From Chara braunii (Eukaryota > Streptophyta > Charophyceae > Charales > Characeae), in contig BFEA01000344.1 in assembly GCA_003427395.1 (NCBI GenBank), forward strand, positions 689,007 through 731,760: a stretch of DNA of 42,754 nucleotides, in the 5' to 3' direction. The translations under genes were made by a program, and so were the position numbers. Under the pieces are notes generated by a model. That model was given only the letters and a program-made list of their open reading frames with translations. It was not told the DNA's origin and made no database searches. Positions 22,705 through 32,297 of this stretch are shown here, one piece after another. Position 1 is the first letter of the stretch. Each line of letters begins with the position of its first letter.

Positions 22705-23826
22705 TCTCAGATAAATTTCCTAATTTTGTTTTTGATTTTCAATTTATAAAAGTATGCTTCCGAAGTAATTGTCTATTTGAAATAATCTACGTCTGCAAAA
22801 CTCAACTTCCTAGTCTTTATTACTGTCGCTATAAATTCTGATTCTGATTGTTTTTTTTTCCGTTAATTGTGTTTCAAAGCTTGCCTGGGTCTTTGTACGG
22901 TATATTTGTGGTTTGCTCCGTGAATCTGTGGGGTTCTCCTTTAGGGTTGGAGCCCCTCCCCATGAGGGTTTCACAAGGAGGGAGGTGTTACCCTTGGAAG
23001 GGGGGAGGCGGTACTGAGGGATTGTCTTTTTCTGGGCTAGGCTGATTTAGGGTCAAATCAGCACTGACGGTTGGGGAGAGAAGACAAGGGGGTGCAGCTG
23101 GTTACAACAGGGTGTGAGGATGAGAGGGTTGCCCTGCCTGGAGGGGGTGGGGCAGAAGGAAAGGGGGAACTTTAGCCTGTGAGGTATGGTCTAGGGGGAA
23201 TTGTATGCCTTTTAGGGGGTTGAAGTGTCTGTTTATAGGCTGTTCCAAATTGGGGCCGAGAGGAGAGGGGGCGCCTCCCGGTGGGGGCAGTGTTGGAACA
23301 AAGGGTTTTTTTTAGGGCAGGGAGTAACTTCGATGGTCACACAATGAGCTTATTATGTGTTGTGGAGTCCCGGGTGAATGTTAGAACCTGCATCTGAAGA
23401 GATGTTATTTTCCCCTTCTGTCCTCTTTTTGGATGTAGGTGAAGGCAAAAAGTAAATAGGAATTATAAACTGTTTTTCAATAATTGGTCTGAGATAGATC
23501 CCTCCATTCCCCTTCGTTCTATGTTAGATTTCCCAAACCCCTTCCCCCCATCCTCCAATGCTGTTGTCCCTTTGTCTTGGCATGGCTTGGAATCCTATGA
23601 AGAATCAGATTCCTGGAAAATAGCACTTGCAAAGTAAGAGTTAGGCACTGTACCGAGCTAGGAGTAAAAGTTCTTCTCATCTGACGCCCTATTCTGGGTG
23701 AAGAGGCTCAAGCCTGATCTCTGTCAAGCATTATCAGAACTGTTCATTATGAAATGGGATGCTGGACCCGTTTTCCGGCAGGTGCAGCTCCCCACCAATA
23801 GATGAAAGGGGAAAAAAAAAAAAAAA
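22705..23826 (+). mobile_element. Internally deleted LINE-family element
   Basis: It begins with sequence like the LINE B leader (ATCTCAGATAAATTTCCTAA, TTTTGTTTTTGATTTTCAAT) and goes on into G-rich DNA without ORF1, endonuclease or RT. It then carries the last ~65 codons of ORF2 (23443-23637), the 3' UTR hairpin, the shared tail from 23756 and an A-run (23812-23826). It looks like a LINE reduced to its two ends, which would need a full-length partner to move. The tail is shortened between the hairpin and the poly(A). Confidence 0.72.
23443..23637 (+). pseudogene. C-terminal end of LINE ORF2
   Basis: Reads RQKVNRNYKLFFNNWSEIDP, then SIPLRSMLDFPNPFPPSSNA and VVPLSW, ending in a TAA at 23635-23637. 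It aligns with the end of LINE B ORF2 (NYHLYFNDRCNIDPFIPLSP ... LAVVPDLW). The frame is open for about 64 codons although the rest of ORF2 is missing. No initiator is expected. Confidence 0.82.
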
Positions 23827-24350
23827 TTCAGGTTCATGTTCCTGAGTTTTCGAAAATTTCATAAATCTCCTAAAAAGTTATTCGGTAAGCAGGAAGGGAA
23901 AGGTTGGTTTTAGCAGGGTGGTGCTTGGGAAGGGGACCGATGGGTGTTCAGGGTGGTAAGTCTATTAGAAGGGCGGGGCGAGGTGACAATGGTCGGTGCT
24001 GGAGCAGTTGCTCTGTACCCAGGAGAGCTTGAGACTATTGGAGCTATGCCGAGGGTGGAAGGCATAACCATCTTATTCAACATAGCTGATGCCGGGCAGT
24101 GACCGCGTAACTTTGGGAGATGTGCAACTAAGGAAGTTGTCGAGGGAGGAAGACACTTCGTGTCCGTCAGAGCTAGTTCGGTCGGTCCTGGGGCAGTTGG
24201 TGTTGTCCTGTCACCCTAGCAAAGGGGGTATGAGATCTAGCGAGTTCTGGTACGAGGATTGAACGCCTGGGCAGTACTCTTTCCTCTGCGGTGCGGGGAA
24301 AGAGTTGGATTCGTTTTCTGTCTTCTTGTATTTTAGGCTGATGTTCTTAG
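23827..24350. repeat. Two diverged copies of a LINE-family non-coding unit
   Basis: GGTCGGTGCTGGAGCAGTTG near 23991 and GGTCGGTCCTGGGGCAGTTG near 24181 each lead into a CTCTGTACCC/CCTGTCACCC and AG-rich stretch. The same unit recurs in pairs at 25.92 and 26.11 kb and four times at 30.8-31.4 kb, in each of those cases upstream of the shared tail. Here no tail follows, so this may be a truncated or interrupted element. Confidence 0.6.
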
Positions 24351-24639
24351 TTTAGGGGGGGCTTAAGAATGATTTAGAATTCTGAAAAAAGGATTCTGAT
24401 AGGGTTGTTTTTGGTAGTTGTTTAAACAACCAGTACCTCGCCCAGCTAAAAAAACCCGACGCGGCCGTTAACACGCCGCGACTTTCGGGGTTCGGCACAG
24501 GCTGGGTACTGGGATGGCAGAGGGAGTGGGTGGGCCCAACGAAAATGAAGAGGACGCAGGGATGCAATCTGCACGGGTTCATCACGTGTGTTTCCACATG
24601 CGCGGGTGCAATGACGGAAGAAAAAGAAAACTGCAAAGA

Positions 24640-25560
24640 ATAGCGACTTCTGGTCTCCACACACTTTTTGAATGTATGTTCCCGCACTTGTGGCCTGCAG
24701 CGTTTTCCTGCTTTTGTTTTTTTGTCTCGCAAAAAAAAAAAAAAAAAAGGAACAATCTTCGATGTATCTTCGGCCACTCCGCGTTAGAAACGGGATCGTT
24801 GGAGTGTCTGCCACAAAAGTAACGTCTGGGGCACTCCACTATTACAACTTTCAGAATGTATCTACCTGCATCTGTGGCCCGCTACACATGAATCTGGGGC
24901 AATCACGTAGTGCACTTGTTTTCTCCTTTTTGTTTTCTTACAACTAAAAAAAAGACCAAAGATCTTGGCTGTATATGCGCTGACTCCCCGTTTTTCACGG
25001 GGAGCATTCAACTGTCTGCCCAAAACTGACGGATGTGGCAGGGCACGAGAAGCACAGTCCAGAGTGTATCTTCCCTGCAATTGCGACCTTTTACATGTGA
25101 ATCTCAAGGCAATCACGGTTTCCATCTTTTTTTTTTTTTTTTTTTCATCGAAAAAATAAAAGAAGGAAGAGGATTGGGGCAGTTGGGGAATAAAGGCAGA
25201 TGCACTCTCAGGCTTGCACTTTCCAGCATGTATCGGACTCCACTATCGGCCCGCTACACCTGAATCTAGGGCAATAACGTAGTGCACCTGTTTTCTCCTT
25301 CTTTTTTTCCTTGCAACTAAAAAAAAGACCAAAGATCTTGGCTGTATCTGAGCTGACTCCCCGTTTCTCACGGGGAGCATTCAACTGCTTGCCCAAAACT
25401 GAATGCATATGGCAGAGCACGGGAAGCACAGTCGAGAGTGTATCTTTCCTGCAATTGCGGCCTTCTACATGTGAATTCAAGGTAATCATATCATATAATC
25501 GTTTCCCGTTTCTGTTTTTTTTTTACAATGGCTGCTTTCTCCAGAATGTATCTGACTGCA
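24640..25560. repeat. Divergent tandem array of a ~200-bp unit, ~368-bp super-unit
   Basis: A block reading roughly AGTGTATCTTCCTGCATTTG then YGGCC and CTACAYGTGAATC occurs near 24660, 24855, 25055, 25222, 25438 and 25545. Alternate copies are most alike, so 24855-25130 and 25222-25500 match as a ~368-bp unit. Both include CTCCCCGT-loop-ACGGGGAG (near 24985 and 25360) and AACTAAAAAAAAGACCAAAG. T- and A-runs punctuate the array. Confidence 0.7.
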
Positions 25561-25779
25561 CTTGTGGCCACGGCCGCCATGCCCAGGGTGCTGCACGAGT
25601 GAAAACGACGGGCGGTACCAGTGCCACTCCAGAAAGTATCCCAAATCGGTTCCCTCCCCCTCCAGGCTCGGCAACACTTGGCGCACAGGTAAAAATGAGG
25701 ATTGGGCCTCAACAACTGGTAGGTACTGGTGGTTTAAGGAGTGGTATCTCACAGAGTGACTATGCAGAGATCTGCCTAT

Positions 25780-26556
25780 GATTAGGGAGATTGTGGATAG
25801 AATGTCAGGGGGGGAAGGATAAGGTGAGAACTGGAAGATGGGAGGAAGCAAGGGGGGTTCAACATGGGAAGGGACGTCTGTCTAAGTAAGTAGGTCAGAA
25901 GGACAAAGTTGGGACGACGCAGACCGGTGTTTGAGCTTTTGCTCTGTAACCTGGGGGAGCAAGAGGTTTGTGGAGTTCTGTCGAGGGAGGAAGGCATAAC
26001 CAGTTTGTCCGAAGTAGCTGATGTCGGGGGTTTTTCCCTGTAACTTAGGGGCGAGTGGCTAATCGAGAGTGTCGATGGAGGAAAGCACTCTTTGCCGTCT
26101 AAACCAGGCTGGTCGGTACTGGGGAAGTTTGTGTTGCTCTGTAACACTAGCATAGCGGGGTATGACATCAGCTGAGCTCTGGTACGAGGACTAAACGCTG
26201 GGACTTAACGTTTTTTTCGCTTGTTGAAGGGGAGGTGTAAACAGTAGGAGGTTTTAGTTAGCGTCTTCTGTTTCCAAGGTATGGATTGTGATTGGGTAGA
26301 TCATAGGCAGTTTTTTCTGAGAACTGCAGTTGTCTTTAAAAATTTGTTTCTCATAGGTTTTGGCAGGTTTGGTAATTGACTGATTGTTTTCCTAGCCGAA
26401 GCCGGGTAAGGGCCCCGGAACTTCAAACATGTTACATATTCTCAGTTGTACTTCACAGGGACGCTGAGCCCGATTCGCAGCACGTGATGCTCCCCACGAA
26501 TAGATTGGAGCTTTTGTCCCTCCCGCCAACCCCCCCACCCCAAAAAAAAAAAAAAA
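25780..26556 (+). mobile_element. Element D: non-coding LINE-family element with poly(A)
   Basis: Contains two copies of the GGTCGG-type unit (about 25919 and 26107), then GCCGGGTAAGGGCCCCGGAA near 26402, a decayed copy of the shared tail from 26458 (hairpin reduced to GCTG/CAGC) and an A-run (26542-26556). No coding sequence. The 5' boundary is approximate. Confidence 0.65.
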
Positions 26557-27452
26557 GGATGGTTGAAATTATGCTCATACACAGCAGCCATTGGGCCACA
26601 AAGGTCTAGTACTTGGTGGGCATGGGCATATTAATTCCATGCTCTGAATCCAGGGCCTGCGGAACTGGGTACACCTACAATTTCGCACAGGGGAAAAGGA
26701 GGGTACTATGGAAAGTTGAACGCCCTCCCGGTATAGATGCAAGTTCGCGCTGGGACCGGTTATAGCGGGTATTCCCTGTTTTGGGGGGGGTAACTAGGGC
26801 GCAGTCACGATTTCAGTTTAAAATGCAGTTCAGGCATCCCTCGAATACAACACATCCCCAGCCAACCCTAAAGCCAGGTTGTATACATTCACAATTTTCC
26901 TCGGTTCGACACAACATTCACGAAATTGTGACTGAAACACATTTTCAAATTGAGCGCGTGTCAGCACCCAAGTTTTCCCTTTTTTTTTTTTAAACCACTC
27001 TACACACCCATGCAGCCATGGGTACCCACTAGCATGAAGGCTGGTACAGTCCCAACCCTATCCACATGGATCCACCTGAATGGAGAGCTTAGCAAGGCTG
27101 CAAGGCCCTGTTGTGTGTTGTCATGTTCACTGTGCACTACCCTACAAAAAAACACAGCTGTGCCAGACTGTTGCGTAGGGCTCATCAGGATGTTGAACCC
27201 CCACAGTCTCCCCAGGATGCATTTGACTGATTGGTAAGGACTCTCCATGTAGTCCTTACTACCACTTAGTTAGCAATACCCCTGAGGAAAGTGGTCAACT
27301 TTTTTTTTTTTTTTTTTTTTTCAACTTTACTCACACCAACAACCCCAGCAGACTATTGGTCCAAACCCCTGGCAAGAATGGCTGTATGTCTGAGAGCGGT
27401 GCATGTGCAGGAGATGGTGAACTTGTGTGGGCAGTGCCTTGAACCACCGGGG
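26557..27452. other. Unassigned stretch with poly(T)
   Basis: A T-run at 27300-27321 could be the 3' end of a minus-strand retroelement, but no shared tail motif follows it. Nothing else recognised. Confidence 0.4.
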
Positions 27453-27454
27453 TA

Positions 27455-27944
27455 TGTTTCCCTGCCATTTTGCAGAAACCAGCGCGTTGGGCAGGATGCA
27501 CCGGACTGCCATTTCGCCCGAAATCCATCCACTGGCAGACAAATTGGGCCTTGCATGCAAAAGGTTTTGCTTGGATGGATCTTGGGCCAAACGGCACCCT
27601 GGCGCATAGGGCATTTCGCAAAAACGTAGCGTGTTGGGCACCGGAGTGCCATTTTGCCCGAAATCCATCCACTGGCCGACAAATTGGGCCTTGCATGCAA
27701 AAGGTTTTGCTTGGATGGATCTTGGGCCAAATGGCACCCTGGCGCATCGGGCATTTTGCAGAAACGCAGCACACTGGGCGGGATGCACCGGGGTCACCAG
27801 CCGTTTCACCCGATCCATCCAGGCAAATTGGGCCTCACATGCAGAAGGTTTTGCTTGGATGGATCTCGGGCAAAACGGCACCGTGGTGCATCCCGCCCGA
27901 TGTGCCAGCATTCATGTGCGTTTCTGCTAAATGGCTGGGAAACG
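27455..27944. mobile_element. Large inverted-repeat element containing palindromic tandem units
   Basis: Left end (GTTTCCCTGCCATTTTGCAG, then AAACCAGCG and GGATGCACCGG) and right end (reverse complement GTTTCCCAGCCATTTAGCAG, then AAACGCAC and GGATGCACCACGG) are inverse copies. TA lies just outside each end (27453-27454, 27945-27946). Inside are three direct copies of a ~140-150-bp unit starting at 27508, 27648 and 27800. Each is itself a palindrome: GCCATTTCGCCCGAAATCC at one side and GGATGGATCTTGGGCCAAAC at the other. No transposase frame; open frames on both strands come from the repeats. Confidence 0.85.
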
Positions 27945-27949
27945 TATTA

Positions 27950-28060
27950 CCATCTTCCCCCGAACACAACGCACCCTCATTTTGGCTGTTACAGTACCCG
28001 ACCTGAACTATAGCTTGCATACAATCATTCTCAGGGTGCGTTATGTTCGGGGGAAGACAT
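27950..28060. mobile_element. 111-bp MITE with CTTCCCCCGAACA inverted ends, copy 1
   Basis: Left end CCATCTTCCCCCGAACACAA then CGCACCCT; right end is the inverse AGGGTGCGTTATGTTCGGGG then GAAGACAT. TA flanks both sides (27948-27949, 28061-28062), the usual target of Tc1/mariner-like elements. A second copy is at 42153-42257. Inserted a few bases from the end of the preceding element. Confidence 0.9.
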
Positions 28061-28406
28061 TAGTGGTGAGATGGGGAGCTACTCCAGTTTGGAACAAAAT
28101 TAAGTGCAATGAAAATGGCTGCACATGGACATACAGGGAGTGAACATTCATGCAACAACACCTTCCGGGGTCTTTGTTCACACATGTTTCCCCACTTTCG
28201 CTCCGAACTGGGGAGCAGTTGTGTATTGACAATTTGCCACCAACAGCTTGGTGGTCTGCATGAATCTGGACTGGTCTAATGGCATGATTCTTCTTGAAAG
28301 TTAACTAACTTGCCGGCAATGTGACTCTCCACGCTACTGTCAAAATAAAAAAAGAAGGAATGCCTCTTCCACAGAAAGTGGTGAGGCAAAACGTGAAAAC
28401 GGGGGG

Positions 28407-28650
28407 GACCCACAAACGGACCGGTAGCGCTGCATGTGCATTAGGCTAGCGCTATTTCCGCATGCGGATTAGCGCTAACCTACCGGGCCGAGGCCGGCCG
28501 GCGCCTGTGGGGAAGTGTACGCTTTGAGGCCATGAGATGAGTGGAGGAATGAAGCATGCCTCGCCTCGTTGACGGCATAGCTGAGGTATGCTGTCGTGCG
28601 ATGATGCTCGACTATCCCATGAGTGGGGTAGGAGCGCCTGGGCGTTTGGA
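28407..28650 (+). repeat. Hairpin-rich repeat (structured RNA-like), copy 1
   Basis: Begins with a G-run and ACCGGTAGCGC, then an inverted repeat around CCGCATGCGG (28457-28466) with AGCGCTA on both arms. Three consecutive hairpins follow: HP1 28571-28595 (GACGGCATAGC-TGA-GGTATGCTGTC), HP2 28612-28631 (CTATCCCA-TGAG-TGGGGTAG) and HP3 28632-28647 (GAGCGC-CTGG-GCGTTT). The copy at 38.66-38.92 kb has the same order and similar spacing with different but still pairing bases. The strand is arbitrary until transcription is shown. Confidence 0.65.
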
Positions 28651-28757
28651 GTATGATCCCTAGTCGGTCCCGCTGTTGTACCTGACTCACCTACATCGAT
28701 CACTCACTTACTCACACTGTGACTATGTTGAAGTTTTGGACTGCGGTTGCCATACTG

Positions 28758-29020
28758 CCTTGGGAGCTTAGGTTCAGCCGACTGCTCGTGCCTGCGTGGC
28801 AGGCCCGAGATGTGGAAGTTGAGAAGAACCGACAAGAAGACTCAGTGAGGGAAGGCGACTTGACTTGATGACGTCGGTTGTACTACCTTGGGAGTTAGCC
28901 AGTTGCTGACCGCTCGCGCCTGTATGGGAGGCCTGAGACGTGGTCGTTGGAACTCGAGGACAGACGGCGACTGTCCCTGAGAAGACGGCGAGAAGAGTTG
29001 GCAAATTGACATGGAGATGT
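28758..29020. repeat. Two direct copies of a ~131-bp segment
   Basis: CTTGGGAGCTTAG near 28758 and CTTGGGAGTTAGCC near 28889 are each followed by CGTGCCTG.. GGCAGGCCCGAGATGTGG or its variant CGCGCCTG.. GGAGGCCTGAGACGTGG. No gene recognised. Confidence 0.7.
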
Positions 29021-29091
29021 TAGCTGGGCTGCTGCGAGTATCTGACATCTTCTACACGAGCCTCCACAAGGAATCATCAATGAGTGAGAGT

Positions 29092-29177
29092 GTTGGCAAA
29101 AAGGTTTGCCGACGCTATGGGGCTGTAGCTGCATCCTAGCGATGCCATCGAAAGTAGTGAGAGTAACTTTCGATGGC
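29092..29177. repeat. Two adjacent hairpins
   Basis: GTTGGCAAA (29092-29100) pairs with TTTGCCGAC (29105-29113) across AAGG. GCCATCGAAAGT (29144-29155) pairs perfectly with ACTTTCGATGGC (29166-29177) across ten bases. No terminator T-run or gene context is present. Confidence 0.75.
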
Positions 29178-29483
29178 AGTGGGAGCGCTTGCGATAAGAA
29201 AACGGCGTCTGGTCTAGGGCTTTGTTGATTAAAGGGAAAGCTGCCACGGGTAACATCAAGATGAGCTAGGGGCAATACCAAGATAAAAAAAGAGGGAAAA
29301 AATCAAACAAGCGATGGACCCAAGACATCTTCCCTACAGGTTCAACCCGCACCAATAGGAGAACAAATTGGGCGGAAAGAGGACATTGAACCAGACAATC
29401 ACATGCTGGAGGCTGGTGGTTTCAAGCGTTCGTTTGAGCTGGTTCAACGGTTCAAGACACGGAAGCAGTTAGCGGCGCAATTC
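29178..29483. other. Unassigned stretch
   Basis: Nothing recognised between the hairpins and the microsatellite. Confidence 0.4.
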
Positions 29484-29865
29484 GTCATCATCATCAGGGT
29501 TCTGCTCGTCATCACCATCATCATCATCATCATCAACAGGGTGTGGTTCAACATCATCATCACGGTAATGGTTCGTCATAACCATCATCATCATTAGGGT
29601 ACTGCTCATTATCATCATCAAGGTGTAGGTCTTTACTCCAGGGGTGCTGTTCATTACTCATCGTGGTATTAACATCATCAATAGTTCACCATCATAGAGC
29701 GCGGTTGGCGAAGTTCATCATCATAGGGCGCTGCTTATCTTTATCATTATCATCATTATCATCATTATCATCATTATCATCATCATCATTAGGTTATCAT
29801 CAAAGGTGCTCGTCATCAGCACCGTCATCATCCTGTTGTCATCACAGGGCGCAGTGTATCATCAT

Positions 29866-29910
<45 letters not shown>

Positions 29911-30024
29911 CGTCATCACCGACATTATCATTATCATCATCTTTTTGTAATCATAGGGGTGGGGCTGTTGGTGCTGCTCTTTAGTATGATCAGCAGCATC
30001 ATTCTGTCTCATTCTCATCACTAC

Positions 30025-30062
<38 letters not shown>

Positions 30063-30190
30063 GTTTGCCATCATTAGATGTTTGCTCTTTAAGGCATTGT
30101 TTGCCGTTCACATCAGCAGGTGAGTTGGTCGTCACCATCATCCTCATCATCATCATTTTTAGGGTGCTTTTCGTCGTCATCAGCAAAATC
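29484..30190. repeat. Composite ATC/CAT microsatellite with CAG run and GC-rich spacers
   Basis: Runs of ATC/CAT are broken by spacers of the type AGGGYGCTGYTC, with a CAG run at about 29876-29908 and a long ATC run at about 30021-30061. It is the reverse-strand counterpart in style of the array at 1-449. Poly-His, poly-Ser or poly-Met frames are by-products. Confidence 0.93.
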
Positions 30191-30239
30191 CAAAAAAAAA
30201 ACTCATCTACCTTTCTTCATCATGACTTTCAGAAATTTC

Positions 30240-31750
30240 CGATTGGATCGTTCCCGGAGGGTTAAACAGTAGGAAGGGGGAGGGGGGCGCTCTACCTTGT
30301 AGGGGCATCACAAGGCGGGGGGTGAATGTCTCAGAGAAGGTAGGGGCGGAGTAGGGGGTTGCCCTATTCTGGGGCAGGGGCTGGTGTGCGGGTCAATATC
30401 AGTCCCGGCGGAGGCATAAATGGGCAAGGGGCCAGGGGGGGCATGCTCCTGGGGAAAGGGGGGTAGAGGGTTGGTCCTATATTGGGGCCGAGGGTTGGTC
30501 CTATATTGGGGAAAGGGGGGTAGAGGGTTGGTCCTATATTGGGAACTGCGTGCTCCTGGGGAAAGGGGGGTAGAGGGTTGGTCCTATATTGGGGCCGAGG
30601 GAGAGTGGGTGACTCACCTTGGCGGAGGCAGTGTAGGGCTGAGGGGGGAGGGGGAGGGGGAGGGAGGGAAGATCTTTCTTGAATAAGTCTATCATGTAGA
30701 CTAAGTTTACTATTTCTTTTCATTTGGTTTGTCGCTCGAGGAGGTTGTAGGAATAGGTGCTCTCTGACAATTCGTCGGTGATCCTGCGAAGGGTGGTTGA
30801 AAATTCGGTGGCCCTCGAAGACCGATGCTGGAGCAACGCTGGGCGGAGCCGGAGCCAGATGGCACAACTCTGTGACCTAGCTTAGTGGGGGCGTGAGGCC
30901 TGGTAAAGAGCTCTGGGGGGCTGTGTGCGGGGGCAGTCTCAGTGGTCATCGGGGGTCGTAATTGGAGCAATGCTGGCTGGTGCTGGAGCAAGGTGGTGGA
31001 ACTCTGTAACCTAACCTGATGGGAGCATGAGGCCTGGAAGAGCTTCGGTTCGTGCTGAAAACAGTCATGCTGGTGGTGGTCGTAGGTGGATTGAATAGGT
31101 TTCACCTGTCTGATTTGTTTGTGGTTCTTATTAATATCTTAGGACTCTAGGGACTCCTAGCAACCCATCCTAGGCAGTTTTGAAGCGGTTATACTCAGTG
31201 ATCTGCGGCTGTTCGATGCCAGAATGACGCTGGCCGGTGCTGGGGTGTTGCCCTGTAACCTGCTGACGCAGGAGCGTGAGGCTTGGTAGAGAGATCTCGG
31301 GATGCTTTGGGGTGGGCATCCTAAGGGACAACCAAGGTTTGCTGCTGGGACGATGTTGGTCGGAGCTGGGGCGAGTTGTGTTACTTTGTAACCCAGCAGG
31401 GTGGGGGCGTGAGGCCTGGAAGAGCTCAGCAGGGAGTAAGACTGTGTTGGAAAGTCTTAGAAGGGCTTGTTAGGAATCCTGAGGGATGTGAGCATCCGTA
31501 GGACCTCTGTGGCAGCCTACTGCAGGAGTAGTTCTTTAATAGGTCATTAGATATTCACAGACTGATCTCATCCGAAGTCGGGTAATGGCCCCAATATCTC
31601 AAATGATCTCAAATGTTCTCAAATGTTCTTAATGATCTATACAATTTGATATGGGACGTTCAAGTTGGGCCCGGTTCCCAGCGCGTGCCACTCCCCATGA
31701 ATAGATTGGAGCATTTGTTAAGGGAAAAAAAAAAAAAAAAAAAAAAAAAA
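30240..31750 (+). mobile_element. Element E: non-coding LINE-family element with poly(A)
   Basis: G-rich 5' part with a minisatellite of GGTTGGTCCTATATTGGGG (four copies, about 30460-30600). Four copies of the GGTCGG-type unit follow (about 30819, 30973, 31229, 31347), each with CTGTAACC-like and GAGGCCTGG words. Then comes GTCGGGTAATGGCCCC near 31576, the shared tail with hairpin GTTGGG-CCCGGTT-CCCAGC (31666-31684) and 26 A residues (31725-31750). No protein. The 5' boundary is approximate. Confidence 0.68.
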
Positions 31751-31845
31751 GACAATCACGATACTCTCTCATTGGCACATGAGGAGCTGGAACCCAGCAA
31801 AAGACAGCACCTTAGAAACACTTTGGAAAAGGGCCAAGCTGTCAG

Positions 31846-32297
31846 ATCCCAGACACCAAAAGAGAATCTAGTAGTCCTGGTTCGCAATAGAGGCGGAAAA
31901 TGGGAAGTTGGCCTCTCGCCCATAGGGCATGATCAATATGGTGGGGTGACACTGAGGGGTTGGACGGGGAACACTGACTATCAGTTTGCAGGAGACCGCT
32001 CCTTCAAAAGGGATTTGCATGATTTTTTGTCAAAACATTTTGACCCGAGCCCCCAAGCAACCATAAGACAAAGCGCATTTAGCTAAACGCGACATTTTTG
32101 TCTGATTTGAGGAAAATAAGGAGGCTGGTTTAAAATGGTTCAGACGTGCTTCCCTGATGAAACTCTAGTAACTGAAAATTAAAGTTAACCAAGTCTGGTC
32201 GGCAACGAACATCATGGCCTTCCTGTGTACTATGCTGCGCAGGGGACTACTCCAACCCCGTTCAGACTTAGACACAGGTAATTGGGTCAGGCTATAG
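31846..32297 (+). pseudogene. ORF1 of LINE C (same unrecognised family as LINE B)
   Basis: Frame reads PKENLVVLVRNRGGKWEVGL, SPIGHDQYGGVTLRGW, then, after a stop at the end of RQSAFS (about 32083) and a frame change, DIFV-stop-FEENKEAGLKWF, RRASLMKL, KIKVNQVWSATNIMAFL and NWVRL, with a stop at 32295-32297. Segment order equals that in LINE B ORF1. TAG stands where LINE B has CAG (KLQ). Upstream residues 31753-31845 are open in the same frame but I see no counterpart in LINE B, so the start is uncertain. It ends 46 bases before ORF2. Confidence 0.65.

Noticed and set aside
27508-27890. CRISPR-like array
   Set aside because: Only three units of ~140-150 bp, no short repeats with unique spacers, and eukaryotic transposon context.
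27327-27930. Tandem-repeat proteins (HFARNPSTGRQIGPCMQKV type) on both strands
   Set aside because: They follow from the palindromic DNA units and appear on both strands in several frames.
30364-30867. 167-codon minus-strand Pro-rich frame
   Set aside because: It lies in a G-rich minisatellite within element E; the composition alone keeps the frame open.
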